DNA of 64,000 nucleotides from Halalkalibacter nanhaiisediminis (GCF_007830185.1 NZ_VLKZ01000010.1:45304-109303); one strand, 5' to 3'; shown: positions 50,280 through 60,647, counted from the stretch's first letter. Numbers and translations are program-made. Notes: a model not told the origin generated them from the sequence alone.

Positions 50280-50450
50280 TTACAAAATCTTATTTATCAG
50301 CTGCTCAGTTGTAAGTATTGTCGCAAACTCATCATGCAATGTTGCTAGAGAACCAGTATGGACTGTTTCAGCATCGTGATATGTATCATTTTGATCCTTC
50401 ATACCAAAGGCTGCTAGTTGAAGCTCTGTCCATAGAGGGTTCTCTTTATT
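50280..50450 (-). other. Open frame continuing directly after the kinase stop (56 codons)
   Basis: The codons after the histidine kinase TAA stay open in the same frame for 56 codons to another TAA. The sequence is protein-like (PLWTELQLAAFGMKDQNDTYHDAETVHTG...TTEQLINKIL) but is not recognised. There is no start codon near its beginning. It may be the remnant of a neighbouring gene or a former C-terminal extension. Chance is possible, at roughly one in fifteen by stop frequency alone. Confidence 0.3.
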
Positions 50451-51950
50451 TTATATTTCACTAAATTCATATTGCGGTAAAATAATTCTAAATGTAGTCC
50501 CCTTCGAGCTGCTATCATATACTTTGATTTCACCCCGATGCTCAAAAATAACTTTTCGTACAAATGGAAGTCCTACGCCCATTCCTGTGTCTTTAGAGGA
50601 AATAAAAGGATCGAAAATAGACTCCCACTCACTAACTGGTATTCCATGACCTGTATCGATAAAATCGATAATAATTTGATCACCCATTACGAACGTGTCG
50701 ATCTTAATGTTCCTTACTTTTACATCAGCATTAATTGATTCTGAGCTGTTTTTTATTAAATTAATAAACACTTGTTTTATAAAGGTCTCACTTACATATG
50801 TATTTAGTGACCTGTATTTTTTCTCAAAGGAAACGTTAACTCTATTTTCTCTTATTATTTCTGAAGTAATCTTAATAGCTTCTTCTATAATTTTATTTAA
50901 ATCTGCCATTCTAAATTGAATGATCTTATTACTTATATAGACGTTATAATTATTTGTTAAATCCTCTAATCCTTGTGCCGCTGACTGAATCATACTTGCC
51001 ATGTTTTTACTTTCTGATAAAGATGTCGATCGCGTTAACATTTTGGAATAGCCTTTAATCACTTGCAAATTGTTTTTTACTTCATGGACTAAACTAGATG
51101 TGAGTCCACCTGAATAATCCAGCTTTTTTTGTCGTTCAATTAACTTATTATAATTTATAGTCATTAAGATGTTCATTTTAACAAAGGAAAAAATAATAAA
51201 GGATGAAAAAAGAATGACGCCTATACTACTTACAATAGCCCCCGTACCTGGTATGAAATTCACCATACCTGTTGTAAATAGTAAAAAGGCACAAAATGAA
51301 AATGTACCTAAAAAATTCTTTAAGTAAACATTTTGAATTCCTCTAGAAATAATAAATATCAACATTAATAAAAAAACAAAGATGGTTATATGGATGAGAT
51401 ACAAATAGTGAAACTCTCCATAAACCGGGAAGTACAGACTTATGTCTGAGTATTTTACATTTACGACCCTTAATCCTTCTATACCTAAAGGTGTCCAGTT
51501 AATGAAGTAAACAAACATACTCCAAACTCCAAATAACAACATTAAATTCTTATTTAATAACGATACAATAATTTGATAGTAACGAGTTCCCTTCAAATTT
51601 GGTGAATGCTTATGCATAACGAGATAGGCTATATAAAACGTTATTGGAACAATAAATGTAGGTCCGATACGGAAAATTTGAAATAATAGTAATATGATAT
51701 GCTCAGGAATGATCCCTTTTAAATACAACACTCCAATGTCTATTTGCCAAAAACAAATCAACATCATAAACAGTAATAATGCAATTCCTAATTGTGAACC
51801 TTTATAAATCTTTAATACATTTATTGCTAAAACTAAAGGGATTAACCCAATAGTCATAATTAATAACGAAGTAATCACGGTTATGCATCCCTTTTGTACT
51901 TTTTTTATATAAGCGCAGGCATTGTTTCCACCACATCCATGGTTTGTCAT
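50451..51950 (-). CDS. Membrane sensor histidine kinase with Cys-rich N-terminus
   Basis: I prefer ATG 51950, with GAGG close upstream, over GTG 51965; both are in frame. The 499 residues start MTNHGCGGNNAC, with Cys6, Cys12 and Cys22. About seven or eight helices follow to residue 275. The kinase core has the phospho-acceptor His in SLVHEVKNNLQVIKGYSKML, the N-box VFINLIKNSSESI, FIDTGHGIP, and GMGVGLPF in place of the usual GxGLGL. No PAS or HAMP domain is visible. It resembles membrane kinases of the sporulation type. No response regulator is adjacent; a broken ketosynthase gene precedes it. Confidence 0.82.
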   Translation of the reverse strand: MTNHGCGGNNACAYIKKVQKGCITVITSLLIMTIGLIPLVLAINVLKIYKGSQLGIALLLFMMLICFWQIDIGVLYLKGIIPEHIILLLFQIFRIGPTFIVPITFYIAYLVMHKHSPNLKGTRYYQIIVSLLNKNLMLLFGVWSMFVYFINWTPLGIEGLRVVNVKYSDISLYFPVYGEFHYLYLIHITIFVFLLMLIFIISRGIQNVYLKNFLGTFSFCAFLLFTTGMVNFIPGTGAIVSSIGVILFSSFIIFSFVKMNILMTINYNKLIERQKKLDYSGGLTSSLVHEVKNNLQVIKGYSKMLTRSTSLSESKNMASMIQSAAQGLEDLTNNYNVYISNKIIQFRMADLNKIIEEAIKITSEIIRENRVNVSFEKKYRSLNTYVSETFIKQVFINLIKNSSESINADVKVRNIKIDTFVMGDQIIIDFIDTGHGIPVSEWESIFDPFISSKDTGMGVGLPFVRKVIFEHRGEIKVYDSSSKGTTFRIILPQYEFSEI

Positions 51951-51961
51951 TGCTACCTCAT

Positions 51962-52711
51962 TCACTTCTTGATCAAGCGTTTATTTGAAACGACATTCTC
52001 TACCTCACCAAGTATGTTTGCTCTTTAGAGCATCATCTTCTCTTTCAAGAATAATAACCCCTGAACCTTCCGACATAGCAAATCCCTTGCTTTCAGAATG
52101 GAAAGGTACTGGCTTCTTCATCTATCAGCTACTTTTCCAACTGGACTATCACTTCCGCCAACAATGGCTATATCAATAACTCCACTTTTTAAATAAACCA
52201 TCGCATCTTGAATGGCCTCTAAGCTTGAGGTACAACCAGTTGTAATTGTTTTTGTAATTCCATTTACTCCTAAAAAATGACCAATTGCTGAGGTAATACT
52301 ATGATAGTTGGCACTATGAGCAAAAGGAATAGGAATACTTTTATAATGATTTGAATTGGCGTGTATAATTGAATCTTGATATGTTTTTTCACCGATATTA
52401 CCAACAGAGATTCCGAAAAACAAACCAATTTTTTTATTTTTAAAATCTTCTAGACCTGAATGACTTAATGCTCCTTTACCCGCTGCCCTACCTAATAAAG
52501 TAGGTCTTGATAATCTTTCATACTTTCTTTCACGAGGTATTTCATCAAAATTATCCTTAATTAAACCTACAATAGTTGACTCACCTTTTGGAGTGATATT
52601 ATTAACAGACTCTAGTCCACAAACTCCATTTCTTAAATTGTATAAGAACTCTTCTATATTAATTGCTCACGGTACTTTAATGCCATATCCTGTGACTACA
52701 ACTTTATTCAT
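51962..52711 (-). pseudogene. Beta-ketoacyl synthase (FabF/PKS-type KS) pseudogene
   Basis: The gene opens with ATG 52711 after AAAGGTGAT and reads MNKVVVTGYGIKVP, but codon 15 is TGA. It then runs open through RPTLLGRAAGKGALSHSGLEDF and GISVGNIGEKTY to the active-site TTGCTSSLEAIQDAM and IVGGSDSP. A second stop follows VADR (52118). A later segment (FHSESKGFAMSEGSGVIILEREDDALK) is in frame, then shifts to ILGEVENVVSN and ends at 51962. At least one nonsense codon and two indels inactivate it, and the C-terminal half with both His is missing. The ketosynthase type cannot be narrowed. Confidence 0.85.
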
Positions 52712-53003
52712 TTTATATCACCTTTTGCAATTATAGGACTATTAACCTGAAGTAATTATATTAAGAATATTCAAAAAAATGATATGCTATTTAGTCTATT
52801 TAAAAAATACAGATGTACCGGTAAAATAAAGTCGTTCCCTAACCCACACTTCAAACCCCTGGTACAACTTTCTTTCCATATTCTATAGGCGAATTAGTTG
52901 TTCCCTAAAATGCTGGCTTCCCTCTTCTTTTTTCTTGCTTTCCCCCTTGCTTTTTCTCCCACGTTCTTTTTCACCAGTCTTTTTCCTCGCTCTTTTCATT
53001 CCA
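52712..53003. other. Intergenic region with a strand-asymmetric pyrimidine tract
   Basis: About 290 nt without a convincing gene. The stretch 52918-53000 is almost entirely C and T on the plus strand (purines on the minus strand). It lies beyond the glmS terminator and upstream of the ketosynthase pseudogene, and presumably once held that gene's promoter. Confidence 0.5.
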
Positions 53004-53050
53004 ACAAAAAACACGAGGAAAATCGGATGGTGATTCCGATTTTCGCTCGT
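53004..53050 (-). terminator. Terminator of the glmM-glmS block
   Basis: ACGAG-C-GAAAATCGG pairs with CCGATTTTC-CTCGT on the minus strand with one bulge, followed by GTTTTTTG, about 100 nt past the glmS stop. Confidence 0.75.
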
Positions 53051-53145
53051 GTTAGCGAACGTTTATTTGACCAAGAATACAGTTTATTTTGCTAAGGAAC
53101 AACTATATTTTGCTGGTCCAAAACGCTTAACTCTCTCTATCAAAC

Positions 53146-54948
53146 CTACTCTACCGTTACACTTTTCGCTAGATTACGAGGTTTATCAACATCGCAACCG
53201 CGGTGTAGTGCTGCATAGTATGAGATCAATTGAAGCGGAATTACTGTAACAAGTGATGTTAGGAGTTCATGCACCTTTGGTAACACGAATGCATCGCCTT
53301 CACTCTCTAAGCCTTCCATACTAATAATGCATGGATTTGCGCCACGAGCTGCTACTTCTTTTACGTTACCACGGATGCTTAGGTTGACGTGCTCTTGTGT
53401 CGCAATTGCGATAACTGGAGTGCCGTCTTCGATAAGCGCGATTGTACCGTGCTTTAATTCGCCGCCAGCAAAGCCTTCTGCTTGAATATAAGAAATTTCT
53501 TTTAGCTTAAGGGCTCCTTCTAGGCAGACAAAGTAATCGGCTGCACGTCCGATGAAGAAGCAGTTACGTGTGACAGACAAGTAATCACGTGCAATTTGTT
53601 CGAAACGATCCTTTTGATCACAAAGGATTTCCATTGCGTTCGCAACGATTCCTAGTTCTTTAATTGGATCAAAATCGAGCTCGATTCCGCTTGCCTTAGC
53701 TGTATCAACAGCAAGTAATGTAAAGACCGCCATTTGTGCTGTATATGCCTTAGTAGAGGCAACGGCAATTTCTGGTCCTCCATAAGTGTGCAACGTGAAG
53801 TCAGCTTCACGTGATAGTGTTGATCCTGGTACATTTGTAATCGTTAATGCTCGATAGCCTTTCTTCTTAACGTCAACAAGAACGCCGCGAAGGTCAGCTG
53901 TTTCACCACTTTGTGAAATAAAAATAAAGAGTGGGTTCTCAGATAGAAGTGGCATATTGTATAAAAACTCACTTGCAATGTGCACTTCTACTGGACGTTG
54001 TGCAATTTTTTCGATGAGCTGCTTTCCGACAAGGCCAGCATGGTAGCTCGTTCCTGCTGCAATAACATAGATGCGATCAGATGATTTCATTGCACTGCGA
54101 ATGTCATCATCTAAATGAACTGTACCATCTTCATTCTGATATTTTTGGATAATGTTACGAATAACAAACGGCTGCTCGTCGATTTCCTTAAGCATGAAAT
54201 GAGGGTATGTTCCCTTTTCAATGTCACTTGCGTCTAGCTCAGCTGTATAAGGTGCGCGGTTCTTAACCTCACCATCAAGTGTTTTGATCGTGATATCATC
54301 ACGCGTAACTAGAACCATTTCTTCGTCCATAATTTCAACAAATTGGTTCGTTACTTGTAGCATTGCCATTGCATCAGACGCAATCACATTTGCACCTTCG
54401 CCCACACCAATTAAAAGTGGACTCTTATTCTTTGCTACGTACACGATGTCAGTGTCACGCTTATCAAGAAGAGCTGTCGCATACGATCCTTTTAGTAAGG
54501 ATAATGTTTGACGGAACGCTTCTTCGACTGAATGACCTTTTGTTACAAAAAGCTCAACAAGCTGAACAATGACTTCCGTGTCTGTATCACTTTTTTGAGT
54601 CACACCTGGTAAATATTCACGCTTAAGCTGCTCGTAGTTCTCAATGACACCGTTATGAACGAGTGTAAAACGCTCTGTTTCACTTTGATGCGGATGAGCA
54701 TTGACGCGACTAGGCTCACCGTGCGTCGCCCAACGTGTATGACCAATTCCAACTGGTCCATCAACTGTTGCATCAACAACGTCACGAAGCGCTGCAATAC
54801 GTCCTTTTTCCTTGAAAACGTGAACGCCATCTTCGTTTGCCACAGCAATACCAGCTGAATCATAGCCACGATACTCGAGCTTTTCTAATCCTTTAAGTAG
54901 GATTTCTCTTGCATTTTCCGTTCCAATATAACCAACAATTCCACACAT
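53146..54948 (-). CDS. glmS: Glutamine–fructose-6-phosphate aminotransferase
   Basis: The enzyme makes glucosamine-6-phosphate, the first step to UDP-GlcNAc for peptidoglycan. The N-terminal glutaminase begins MCGIVGYIG with catalytic Cys as residue 2 before processing, followed by [10 protein letters not shown]. Two SIS domains are visible ([26 protein letters not shown]), and the C-terminus ends [11 protein letters not shown]. The 600-residue length is standard. The leader carries a glmS ribozyme, so expression is repressed by its own product. It lies downstream of glmM, about 400 nt away. Confidence 0.97.
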   Translation of the reverse strand: MCGIVGYIGTENAREILLKGLEKLEYRGYDSAGIAVANEDGVHVFKEKGRIAALRDVVDATVDGPVGIGHTRWATHGEPSRVNAHPHQSETERFTLVHNGVIENYEQLKREYLPGVTQKSDTDTEVIVQLVELFVTKGHSVEEAFRQTLSLLKGSYATALLDKRDTDIVYVAKNKSPLLIGVGEGANVIASDAMAMLQVTNQFVEIMDEEMVLVTRDDITIKTLDGEVKNRAPYTAELDASDIEKGTYPHFMLKEIDEQPFVIRNIIQKYQNEDGTVHLDDDIRSAMKSSDRIYVIAAGTSYHAGLVGKQLIEKIAQRPVEVHIASEFLYNMPLLSENPLFIFISQSGETADLRGVLVDVKKKGYRALTITNVPGSTLSREADFTLHTYGGPEIAVASTKAYTAQMAVFTLLAVDTAKASGIELDFDPIKELGIVANAMEILCDQKDRFEQIARDYLSVTRNCFFIGRAADYFVCLEGALKLKEISYIQAEGFAGGELKHGTIALIEDGTPVIAIATQEHVNLSIRGNVKEVAARGANPCIISMEGLESEGDAFVLPKVHELLTSLVTVIPLQLISYYAALHRGCDVDKPRNLAKSVTVE

Positions 54949-54970
54949 AAATAGTTACCTCCCAAGTTTC

Positions 54971-55003
54971 GGGGGCAAGCAACCAGAGGGCAAACTTGCC
55001 CCC
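54971..55003 (-). terminator. Hairpin just upstream of the glmS ribosome site
   Basis: GGGGGCAAG, loop, CTTGCCCCC on the minus strand, 13 nt before GGGAGG. It has no T tract. It may hold the ribosome site or stabilise the mRNA released by the ribozyme. Confidence 0.5.
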
Positions 55004-55019
55004 ACTCTTTTTTTTATTT

Positions 55020-55180
55020 AGAAGGCATGGTCGCTTCTGTCTTTGTCCAAAAAGTTGCCTCTTTGTTTTTTCAGAAGCTTAGCGGTTGTCATGCTACAAC
55101 CGGAGGGCATCCGCCGAATACTCGATAAACCCTCTCCTCGTCAACTACACAGTTGCACGTTCGTGTAGTCCTGGCGCTTT
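55020..55180 (-). ncRNA. glmS ribozyme-riboswitch
   Basis: The minus strand begins AGCGCCAGGACTACACG, with the self-cleavage site just 5' of AGCGCC near 55178. GTAGTTGACGAGGAGAGGGTTTATCGA and TTCGGCGGATGCCCTCCGG follow, then the pseudoknot and 3' core (ACCGCTAAGCTT). Family knowledge: GlcN-6-P is the cofactor for cleavage, which leads to mRNA decay. Confidence 0.95.
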
Positions 55181-55355
55181 TAGTATGTTTTTATTCGATC
55201 CTCCTCGCTATCCTTGACTAACGATAATCATACCGCAATGATGTTAGCACGTCAATGATTGGAAACATTCTTACAAGATTTTTGATAGCAACAAAGCGGT
55301 AATTAAAAATATGCATAAATAGCCTCTAATGTGCTACTTATGCATATGATTTTTT

Positions 55356-56705
55356 TTATTCTGCTAAGCCCATTTCTTGTGTAACAACAGTCGCAATATC
55401 ATTTACGTATTTCTCACATAGCTCTTCTGATTTTGCTTCTACCATCACTCGCACAAGTGGCTCTGTACCTGACGGGCGTACAAGCACACGACCTTCTCCA
55501 GCCATATCCTCTTCAACCTTTTCTATTGCTTCGCGAACGAGAGCATTTTCACTAACAGCATGCTTGTCCGTTACACGGATATTCACAAGCTTTTGCGGGA
55601 ATGTTTGCATCTCAGCTGCAAGCTCGGATAAAGGCTTATTTGTTGCTTTCATAATGTTTACAAGTTGCAGAGCAGAAAGTAATCCGTCTCCAGTTGTAAT
55701 ATGATCAAGGAAGATAATATGTCCTGATTGTTCCCCGCCAAGGTTGTAACCGCCTTTTTTCATCTCTTCCATGACATAACGGTCACCAACACCTGTTTGC
55801 TTCGCTTCGATCCCTTGCTCTTCAAGTCCTTTGTAGAAACCGAGGTTACTCATAACGGTTGAAACGACTGTTCCGTGTTTGAGCCATCCTTGCTCTTTCA
55901 TGTATTTCGCGCAAATAAACATAATCTTATCGCCATCAACAATTTCTCCTTTTTCATCGATAGCGATTAGACGATCTGCATCTCCATCAAAGGCAAGTCC
56001 AACCTGGGCACCTTTTTCAAGCACTAACTTACTCAATGCTTCTGGATGAGTAGAGCCACAACCTTCATTAATGTTGACCCCATTAGGCGCTGTTCCCATC
56101 GTTGAAATGTCCGCTTCAAGATCAGCAAATAAATGCGGTGCAAGTGAAGAAGCGGCACCATGCGCACAGTCTAAGGCGATATGAATACCAGAGAAATCTT
56201 CTTGAACCGTTTGCTTAAGGAATTGTAAGTATTTCTGACCGCCTTCAAAGTAATCATTGACTTGTCCAAGCTCTCCACCAGTTGGACGAGGTAGTTCATC
56301 TTCTTCTGCATCCAATAAGCGCTCAATTTCTAACTCCTGTTCATCAAGCAGCTTGAAGCCATCTGGACCGAAAAATTTAATACCGTTATCAGGAACAGGA
56401 TTATGCGAAGCTGAAATCATAACGCCTGCATTTGCACTTAATGCTTTTGTTAAGAAGGCAACACCTGGAGTGGAAATTACACCTAAACGCATAACTTCTG
56501 CTCCAATGGATAAAAGACCTGCAATAAGCGCACTTTCCAGCATTTCTCCAGATATACGTGTATCGCGACCAATGATCACTCTTGGCTTCTCTGTATGTTT
56601 TGTTAATACGTAGCCGCCCATTCTACCAAGCTTAAAGGCAAGTTCTGGAGTTAGTTCCGTATTCGCAACCCCTCTCACACCATCAGTACCAAAATAATTT
56701 CCCAT
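55356..56705 (-). CDS. glmM: Phosphoglucosamine mutase
   Basis: The 449-residue enzyme converts glucosamine-6-P to glucosamine-1-P. It begins [15 protein letters not shown]. The phosphoserine is Ser100 in [12 protein letters not shown], the metal loop is [10 protein letters not shown], and the distal phosphate site is [14 protein letters not shown]. It overlaps the cdaR stop by one base. The cdaA-cdaR-glmM arrangement is conserved in Firmicutes and links peptidoglycan precursor supply to c-di-AMP. Confidence 0.97.
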   Translation of the reverse strand: MGNYFGTDGVRGVANTELTPELAFKLGRMGGYVLTKHTEKPRVIIGRDTRISGEMLESALIAGLLSIGAEVMRLGVISTPGVAFLTKALSANAGVMISASHNPVPDNGIKFFGPDGFKLLDEQELEIERLLDAEEDELPRPTGGELGQVNDYFEGGQKYLQFLKQTVQEDFSGIHIALDCAHGAASSLAPHLFADLEADISTMGTAPNGVNINEGCGSTHPEALSKLVLEKGAQVGLAFDGDADRLIAIDEKGEIVDGDKIMFICAKYMKEQGWLKHGTVVSTVMSNLGFYKGLEEQGIEAKQTGVGDRYVMEEMKKGGYNLGGEQSGHIIFLDHITTGDGLLSALQLVNIMKATNKPLSELAAEMQTFPQKLVNIRVTDKHAVSENALVREAIEKVEEDMAGEGRVLVRPSGTEPLVRVMVEAKSEELCEKYVNDIATVVTQEMGLAE

Positions 56706-57958
56706 TATTCATTCTCTCCTTCAGACACTTCATTACGTATTGTAATTGGAATTGTATTTTCACTCGGACTAAAACGGATATTTGGTGGACCATTAATCTG
56801 TATCTCTACTACATGATCGCCTTCTGGCAGGTCACTTACATCGACATAAGCTTGAATATCTGCCAATGACAATCTTTCTAATAATGCTTCTGACCCTCTA
56901 GACGTTAGCGTAATGACTTTATTATCCGCTCCGTCAAATGTAACTATTTCACCATCATTCGCTCCTACCACTTCGACTGGTACATCTGTCATCTCTTTCG
57001 TCTGCTCTTCGGCAGTGACAACCGTGACATTGACGGTTTCAGGTGACACTCGCTCTACACCAGCAGGAACGGGCACTGTCATCTTATAGGTTCCTGTTTC
57101 ATTCACTTCCCTGAGGTCAAGCGTTCCAACTCCAATCACATTTAAACTGTCTATAATTTCAAGAGGACCATAGACCGTGACCTCAGCTGGCTCAATCTCA
57201 ACCCCTTGCACACTAAGCCCTTCCTGAAGCTCTCCTGTCCGTGACACTTGAGCTGGAAGATTACGATTTGGACTCGTCACTGGCACCTTGACATTGACGA
57301 CAGCTGGTTCAACTGGTATGTCTAATTCCTGACCATTTTCATCGTAAAGCTTCACTGGTGCTGCTTCCTCTACAACCTTATCGACGCCTGAGACATCGAC
57401 ATAAGCTTTAGCTTCTGCCACTTGAGATACGAGACTACGAGCAGCCCTTACCTCAACATTAACTGGTGTCACGATTGGTGTACCGACTTTGTAGCCTTCC
57501 TCTACCTCATTTGTATTTAACAAATCAACTTGGACAGGGAACGACACTGTTTGCTTTTCTTGTAATTCCACTCGTGCAAATTGCGGCACGATTGATACGG
57601 TTAAATCACTTGGGAACCCACGATGTTGGACACTTAACGTATGTACCCCTTCTCCACGATCCGTTACATCCACAAAAACTTCATAGGAAGGGCGCGATAG
57701 CTGAAAGAGCGTAATCTCACTTTGAGGTCCTCTTAAGTTCACTTGTACATGCTCCGTTTGATCGGTAATCGCATAATTCTCTTCATCATAAAGCACTGCT
57801 ACTTTCACTTCTTCAAGCGTATAAGTAGCAGAACTGATCGTTGGTAACACCCCTGGTTGACTACTAATACTATCCATGTTTACCATGGTAAAGAGCATTA
57901 ATGCAATAAAGAAAGAAATGATTTTAACAAACCAATGACTATTAAACAGCCTATCCAT
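56705..57958 (-). CDS. cdaR: CdaA regulatory protein CdaR (YbbR repeats)
   Basis: Starting at ATG 57958 (GGAGGAAAGAAGA upstream), the 417 residues consist of one N-terminal helix ([20 protein letters not shown]) and about four extracytoplasmic YbbR domains. These are rich in beta strands and show the repeated V-x-V-x-V-P pattern. CdaR modulates the diadenylate cyclase CdaA through the membrane. It overlaps cdaA by 8 nt. An ATG at 58027 would overlap cdaA much further and has no ribosome site. Confidence 0.94.
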   Translation of the reverse strand: MDRLFNSHWFVKIISFFIALMLFTMVNMDSISSQPGVLPTISSATYTLEEVKVAVLYDEENYAITDQTEHVQVNLRGPQSEITLFQLSRPSYEVFVDVTDRGEGVHTLSVQHRGFPSDLTVSIVPQFARVELQEKQTVSFPVQVDLLNTNEVEEGYKVGTPIVTPVNVEVRAARSLVSQVAEAKAYVDVSGVDKVVEEAAPVKLYDENGQELDIPVEPAVVNVKVPVTSPNRNLPAQVSRTGELQEGLSVQGVEIEPAEVTVYGPLEIIDSLNVIGVGTLDLREVNETGTYKMTVPVPAGVERVSPETVNVTVVTAEEQTKEMTDVPVEVVGANDGEIVTFDGADNKVITLTSRGSEALLERLSLADIQAYVDVSDLPEGDHVVEIQINGPPNIRFSPSENTIPITIRNEVSEGENE

Positions 57959-58775
57959 TCTTCTTTCCTCCCCACTGCCAACGTGAAGTGGTTGATTGCT
58001 TAACTTCTGTGAGCAGTTCCTGTTCAAGCAAAGCTCTTAACTGCTCTTCATCTAGATCGCGATGCAATTCACTATTTTTCGTTAGCGAGATATTCCCTGT
58101 TTCCTCAGATACAATAATCGTTATTGAATCTGTAACCTCACTAACGCCAAGTGCAGCTCGATGTCTCGTCCCTAATTCTTTTGAAATAAATGGATTCTCT
58201 GAAAGCGGTAAGTAGCACGCTGCTGCAAGAATCTTATCTTCTTTTAAAATAACAGCCCCATCATGAAGAGGTGTATTCGGGATAAATGTGTTAATGAGCA
58301 ATTCAGATGTTAAATTGGCATTCATTGCAATTCCAGTCTCAACGTAATCACTCATACCTGTTTCGCGTTCAAGGGACATAAGTGCACCAATACGACGTTT
58401 CCCCATATACGTAGATGCTTTTACAATGGCGTCGATTGATTTTTTAACCGTATCATCCTGAGGAATGGTCCGACTAGAAAATAATCTCCCTCTCCCTAAT
58501 TGTTCAAGCGCTCGTCTTAGCTCTGGCTGGAAAATAATAATAATCGCCAGCAAACCATATGTAACTGTTTGAGTCATAATAAATTCGAGTGTTCGCAGTC
58601 CTAAGAGCCTGCTCAAGGACCAAATAGCCAAAATAACAGTGATCCCTTTTAGTAATTGCACAGCCCTTGTTCCACGTATGACCATAATCAGTTTGTATAT
58701 AACGTAAGTAACAAGCAAGATATCGACAATCTGCCCGAGATAATTTAGCAAACTAAAGTCTTCCAATGAAAACAT
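57951..58775 (-). CDS. cdaA: Diadenylate cyclase CdaA
   Basis: The 274-residue enzyme makes c-di-AMP from two ATP. It has three N-terminal membrane helices (about 12-80) and a DAC domain with DGA (172-174, PLHDGAVI) and RHR (204-206, GTRHRAALG), both essential for catalysis. It is the main c-di-AMP synthase in Bacillus, controlling potassium and osmolyte homeostasis. It is followed by cdaR and glmM in the usual order. The start is at ATG 58775, with GGAAG upstream. Confidence 0.96.
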   Translation of the reverse strand: MFSLEDFSLLNYLGQIVDILLVTYVIYKLIMVIRGTRAVQLLKGITVILAIWSLSRLLGLRTLEFIMTQTVTYGLLAIIIIFQPELRRALEQLGRGRLFSSRTIPQDDTVKKSIDAIVKASTYMGKRRIGALMSLERETGMSDYVETGIAMNANLTSELLINTFIPNTPLHDGAVILKEDKILAAACYLPLSENPFISKELGTRHRAALGVSEVTDSITIIVSEETGNISLTKNSELHRDLDEEQLRALLEQELLTEVKQSTTSRWQWGGKKNG

Positions 58776-58928
58776 GGCTCTTCCTCCAAACCATTGACAT
58801 ACGTAGAAAGAGATTCACTTTTATGTTCTCTTTCACTCGTTCCATTATAGCACAAATAAACTGCCAACCAACACGCCTTCTAATTGAGGTCCAATCAATA
58901 GTCAGAAAAGGCTCTCTTATAAAACGAA

Positions 58929-58998
58929 GGGATGACTCATTAGCTAAGTGGCTCCCCCTAGTAAAAGCTCCTAGGTCATACACTTATGAGTCATCCTT
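58929..58998 (-). terminator. Long hairpin after rsiW
   Basis: Arms AAGGATGACTCAT and ATGAGTCATCCCTT enclose an inner stem around CCTAG, ending just after the rsiW stop. Its downstream T content (TTCGTTTT on the minus strand) is modest. Confidence 0.65.
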
Positions 58999-59000
58999 TA

Positions 59001-59624
59001 TTAATCTTCGACGATTGTCACGACATCTTTAAAAAACCCTTTGATATGATACCAAACCCATTCAAGTACTTGATTTACTTCATCAATGTCTCCTGACACA
59101 TGCCCAGCAGATGCAAGGTATGGCTCACTATTAACAAGAAGGACATTTCCTCGAACTTCTCCATCCACTTGAAGAGAACCGTTACGAACGATTAAATCTC
59201 CTTCAATTACTTCTCCTTCTGGTACTAATACTTTACCCGTTTCTTGATCAATAACAATTTGACCAGAACCCGTCACAACAACTTGTTCATCACCATTATC
59301 CCAAAGTGATGAGATACTCGCCGACATTAACAAAATAAAGATGGCTGCCGCAATGAGAATCGGATGCTGCCTCGTCCACTGCTTCCATTTTGAAGCTTGC
59401 TTTCGCTCTGGTAATTTAGCCATTACCCCTTCTGTAAAACCGGCAGGGGCTTCGATATGGGAAGAGCTCTGTACAAACGCAATCACTTTTTTAAGTTCAT
59501 GAAAATGTTGTCTACAGGAAGGACAATGCGCGAGATGGGCATCTAACTGCTCCTTTTCTCCTTCCGTTGCTTCTCCATCTAAGAATGCTTGTATTAATTC
59601 TTCGTAATGTTGCTCACATTTCAT
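59001..59624 (-). CDS. rsiW: Anti-sigma-W factor RsiW
   Basis: From ATG 59624 the protein has 207 residues. The zinc-binding anti-sigma domain is at the N-terminus, with His30-x3-Cys34-x2-Cys37 (HLAHCPSCRQHF). One membrane helix follows (about 90-107, PILIAAAIFILLMSASIS), then an outer domain with a bactofilin-like repeat (VIEGDLIVRNGSLQVDGEV). RsiW holds SigW inactive until site-1 and site-2 proteolysis under envelope stress. It starts 15 nt after sigW. The GTG at 59633 is an alternative start. Confidence 0.94.
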   Translation of the reverse strand: MKCEQHYEELIQAFLDGEATEGEKEQLDAHLAHCPSCRQHFHELKKVIAFVQSSSHIEAPAGFTEGVMAKLPERKQASKWKQWTRQHPILIAAAIFILLMSASISSLWDNGDEQVVVTGSGQIVIDQETGKVLVPEGEVIEGDLIVRNGSLQVDGEVRGNVLLVNSEPYLASAGHVSGDIDEVNQVLEWVWYHIKGFFKDVVTIVED

Positions 59625-59639
59625 ATCTAACACCCCTTC

Positions 59640-60203
59640 CTATACATCACGCATTCTCTTTCTAAGCGCTTCTCTCCCACGATGAATTCTTGTTTTAACG
59701 GTGGACGGAGGCATATCGAGAATGTCGCTGATTTCATTAATGGATAGATCCTCAATATATTTTAAAATGATAGCTGTTCGGTACTTAGGCGGCAAATGAT
59801 TAATTTCTGATTGAACCCATTCTTGCATTTCAAGAGTGACGACTTGATCTTCTGGCAAATCATCCCCTGCAGCTAACTGTGACTCAATAGTCAAACCTTC
59901 AGACCCTTTCACTTCATCCTGAAGATAGAAATCAGGCTTCCTTTTTCTTAAGCGGTCAATGGCGACATTAGTAGCAATTCGAAATAACCATGTTGAGAAT
60001 TTTCGTTCAATATCAAATCGATCCATATTTGTATAAGCACGTAAAAATGCTTCTTGAGCAATATCTTGCGCTTCATGGACATTACCAACCATTCGGTAGG
60101 ATATCTGATACACCTTATCCTTATAAAGCTCCACAATTTCAGCGAAAGCTTGTTGATCGCCTTTCCTCACTTCCCGGATTAATCTTTTCACAATCGTTTC
60201 CAT
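59640..60203 (-). CDS. sigW: ECF sigma factor SigW
   Basis: From ATG 60203 (AGGGGTAAGAAC upstream) the length is 187 residues, identical to B. subtilis SigW. Region 2 has MVGNVHEAQDIAQEAFLRAYTNMDRFD and FSTWLFRIATNVAIDRLRKRKPDFYL. Region 4 has LPPKYRTAIILKYIEDLSINEISDILDMPPSTVKTRIHRGREALRK. It drives the cell-envelope antibiotic-stress regulon. A SigW-type promoter lies upstream, so it is autoregulated, and rsiW follows at once. Confidence 0.96.
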   Translation of the reverse strand: METIVKRLIREVRKGDQQAFAEIVELYKDKVYQISYRMVGNVHEAQDIAQEAFLRAYTNMDRFDIERKFSTWLFRIATNVAIDRLRKRKPDFYLQDEVKGSEGLTIESQLAAGDDLPEDQVVTLEMQEWVQSEINHLPPKYRTAIILKYIEDLSINEISDILDMPPSTVKTRIHRGREALRKRMRDV

Positions 60204-60239
60204 GTTCTTACCCCTACCCACATTCGTTCTGACTTTGTA

Positions 60240-60266
60240 TACGGAATAGCTTTGCGTTTCGTTTCA
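60240..60266 (-). promoter_or_regulatory. SigW autoregulatory promoter
   Basis: TGAAAC (60266-60261), a 17-nt spacer and CGTA (60243-60240) on the minus strand match the SigW consensus. The -10 lies 37 nt before the sigW start. Confidence 0.85.
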
Positions 60267-60456
60267 TTAAAACTATTTTCCTGAAGAAACATTCATATGT
60301 AAATTAATTTCTTTATTTACATTATCATAACACGGTTTGTGTAAAATCGTTTCCATTTGATATTTTTTGTAACAAGATGGGGTATATGTAAAATGATCTA
60401 CCAATTCAATGCGTAAACAAAAAATACTGATCATTTCATAGAAGGGTGTCGACAAA

Positions 60457-60645
60457 ATGGGTAAAGAACAACTTCTACTTAGAGAGATTGAACGCTACAG
60501 ACATTTATTAAACCAGCGATCAAAAAATACTCCTCTCCCCTCTGAAAAAATGGTAAATTACAGCCGCCAACTAGATGCACTCTTAAATGAGTACGAGGCC
60601 TTAATAAATCGAACCGCCGAACCCAAAAACAAACCGGTTAAATAG
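60457..60645 (+). CDS. Spo0E-family aspartyl-phosphate phosphatase
   Basis: The 62-residue helical hairpin contains the family motif SRQLDALLNEY, matching the SxxLDxLIxxY signature of Spo0E, YisI and YnzD. These dephosphorylate Spo0A~P and so delay sporulation. AGAAGGG lies before the ATG. The gene is alone, divergent from sigW and convergent with the tRNA cluster. Which response regulator it acts on is inferred from the family. Confidence 0.85.
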   Translation: MGKEQLLLREIERYRHLLNQRSKNTPLPSEKMVNYSRQLDALLNEYEALINRTAEPKNKPVK

Positions 60646-60647
60646 TG

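Noticed and set aside
52883..52999. Minus-strand 38-codon Lys/Arg-rich frame in the purine tract
   Set aside because: ATG to TAG is open and very basic, but there is no ribosome site, the composition simply mirrors the polypurine run, and it lies beyond the glmS terminator.
52898..53095. Plus-strand 65-codon hydrophobic frame
   Set aside because: It is the complement of the same pyrimidine tract and runs through the glmS terminator hairpin; no ribosome site.
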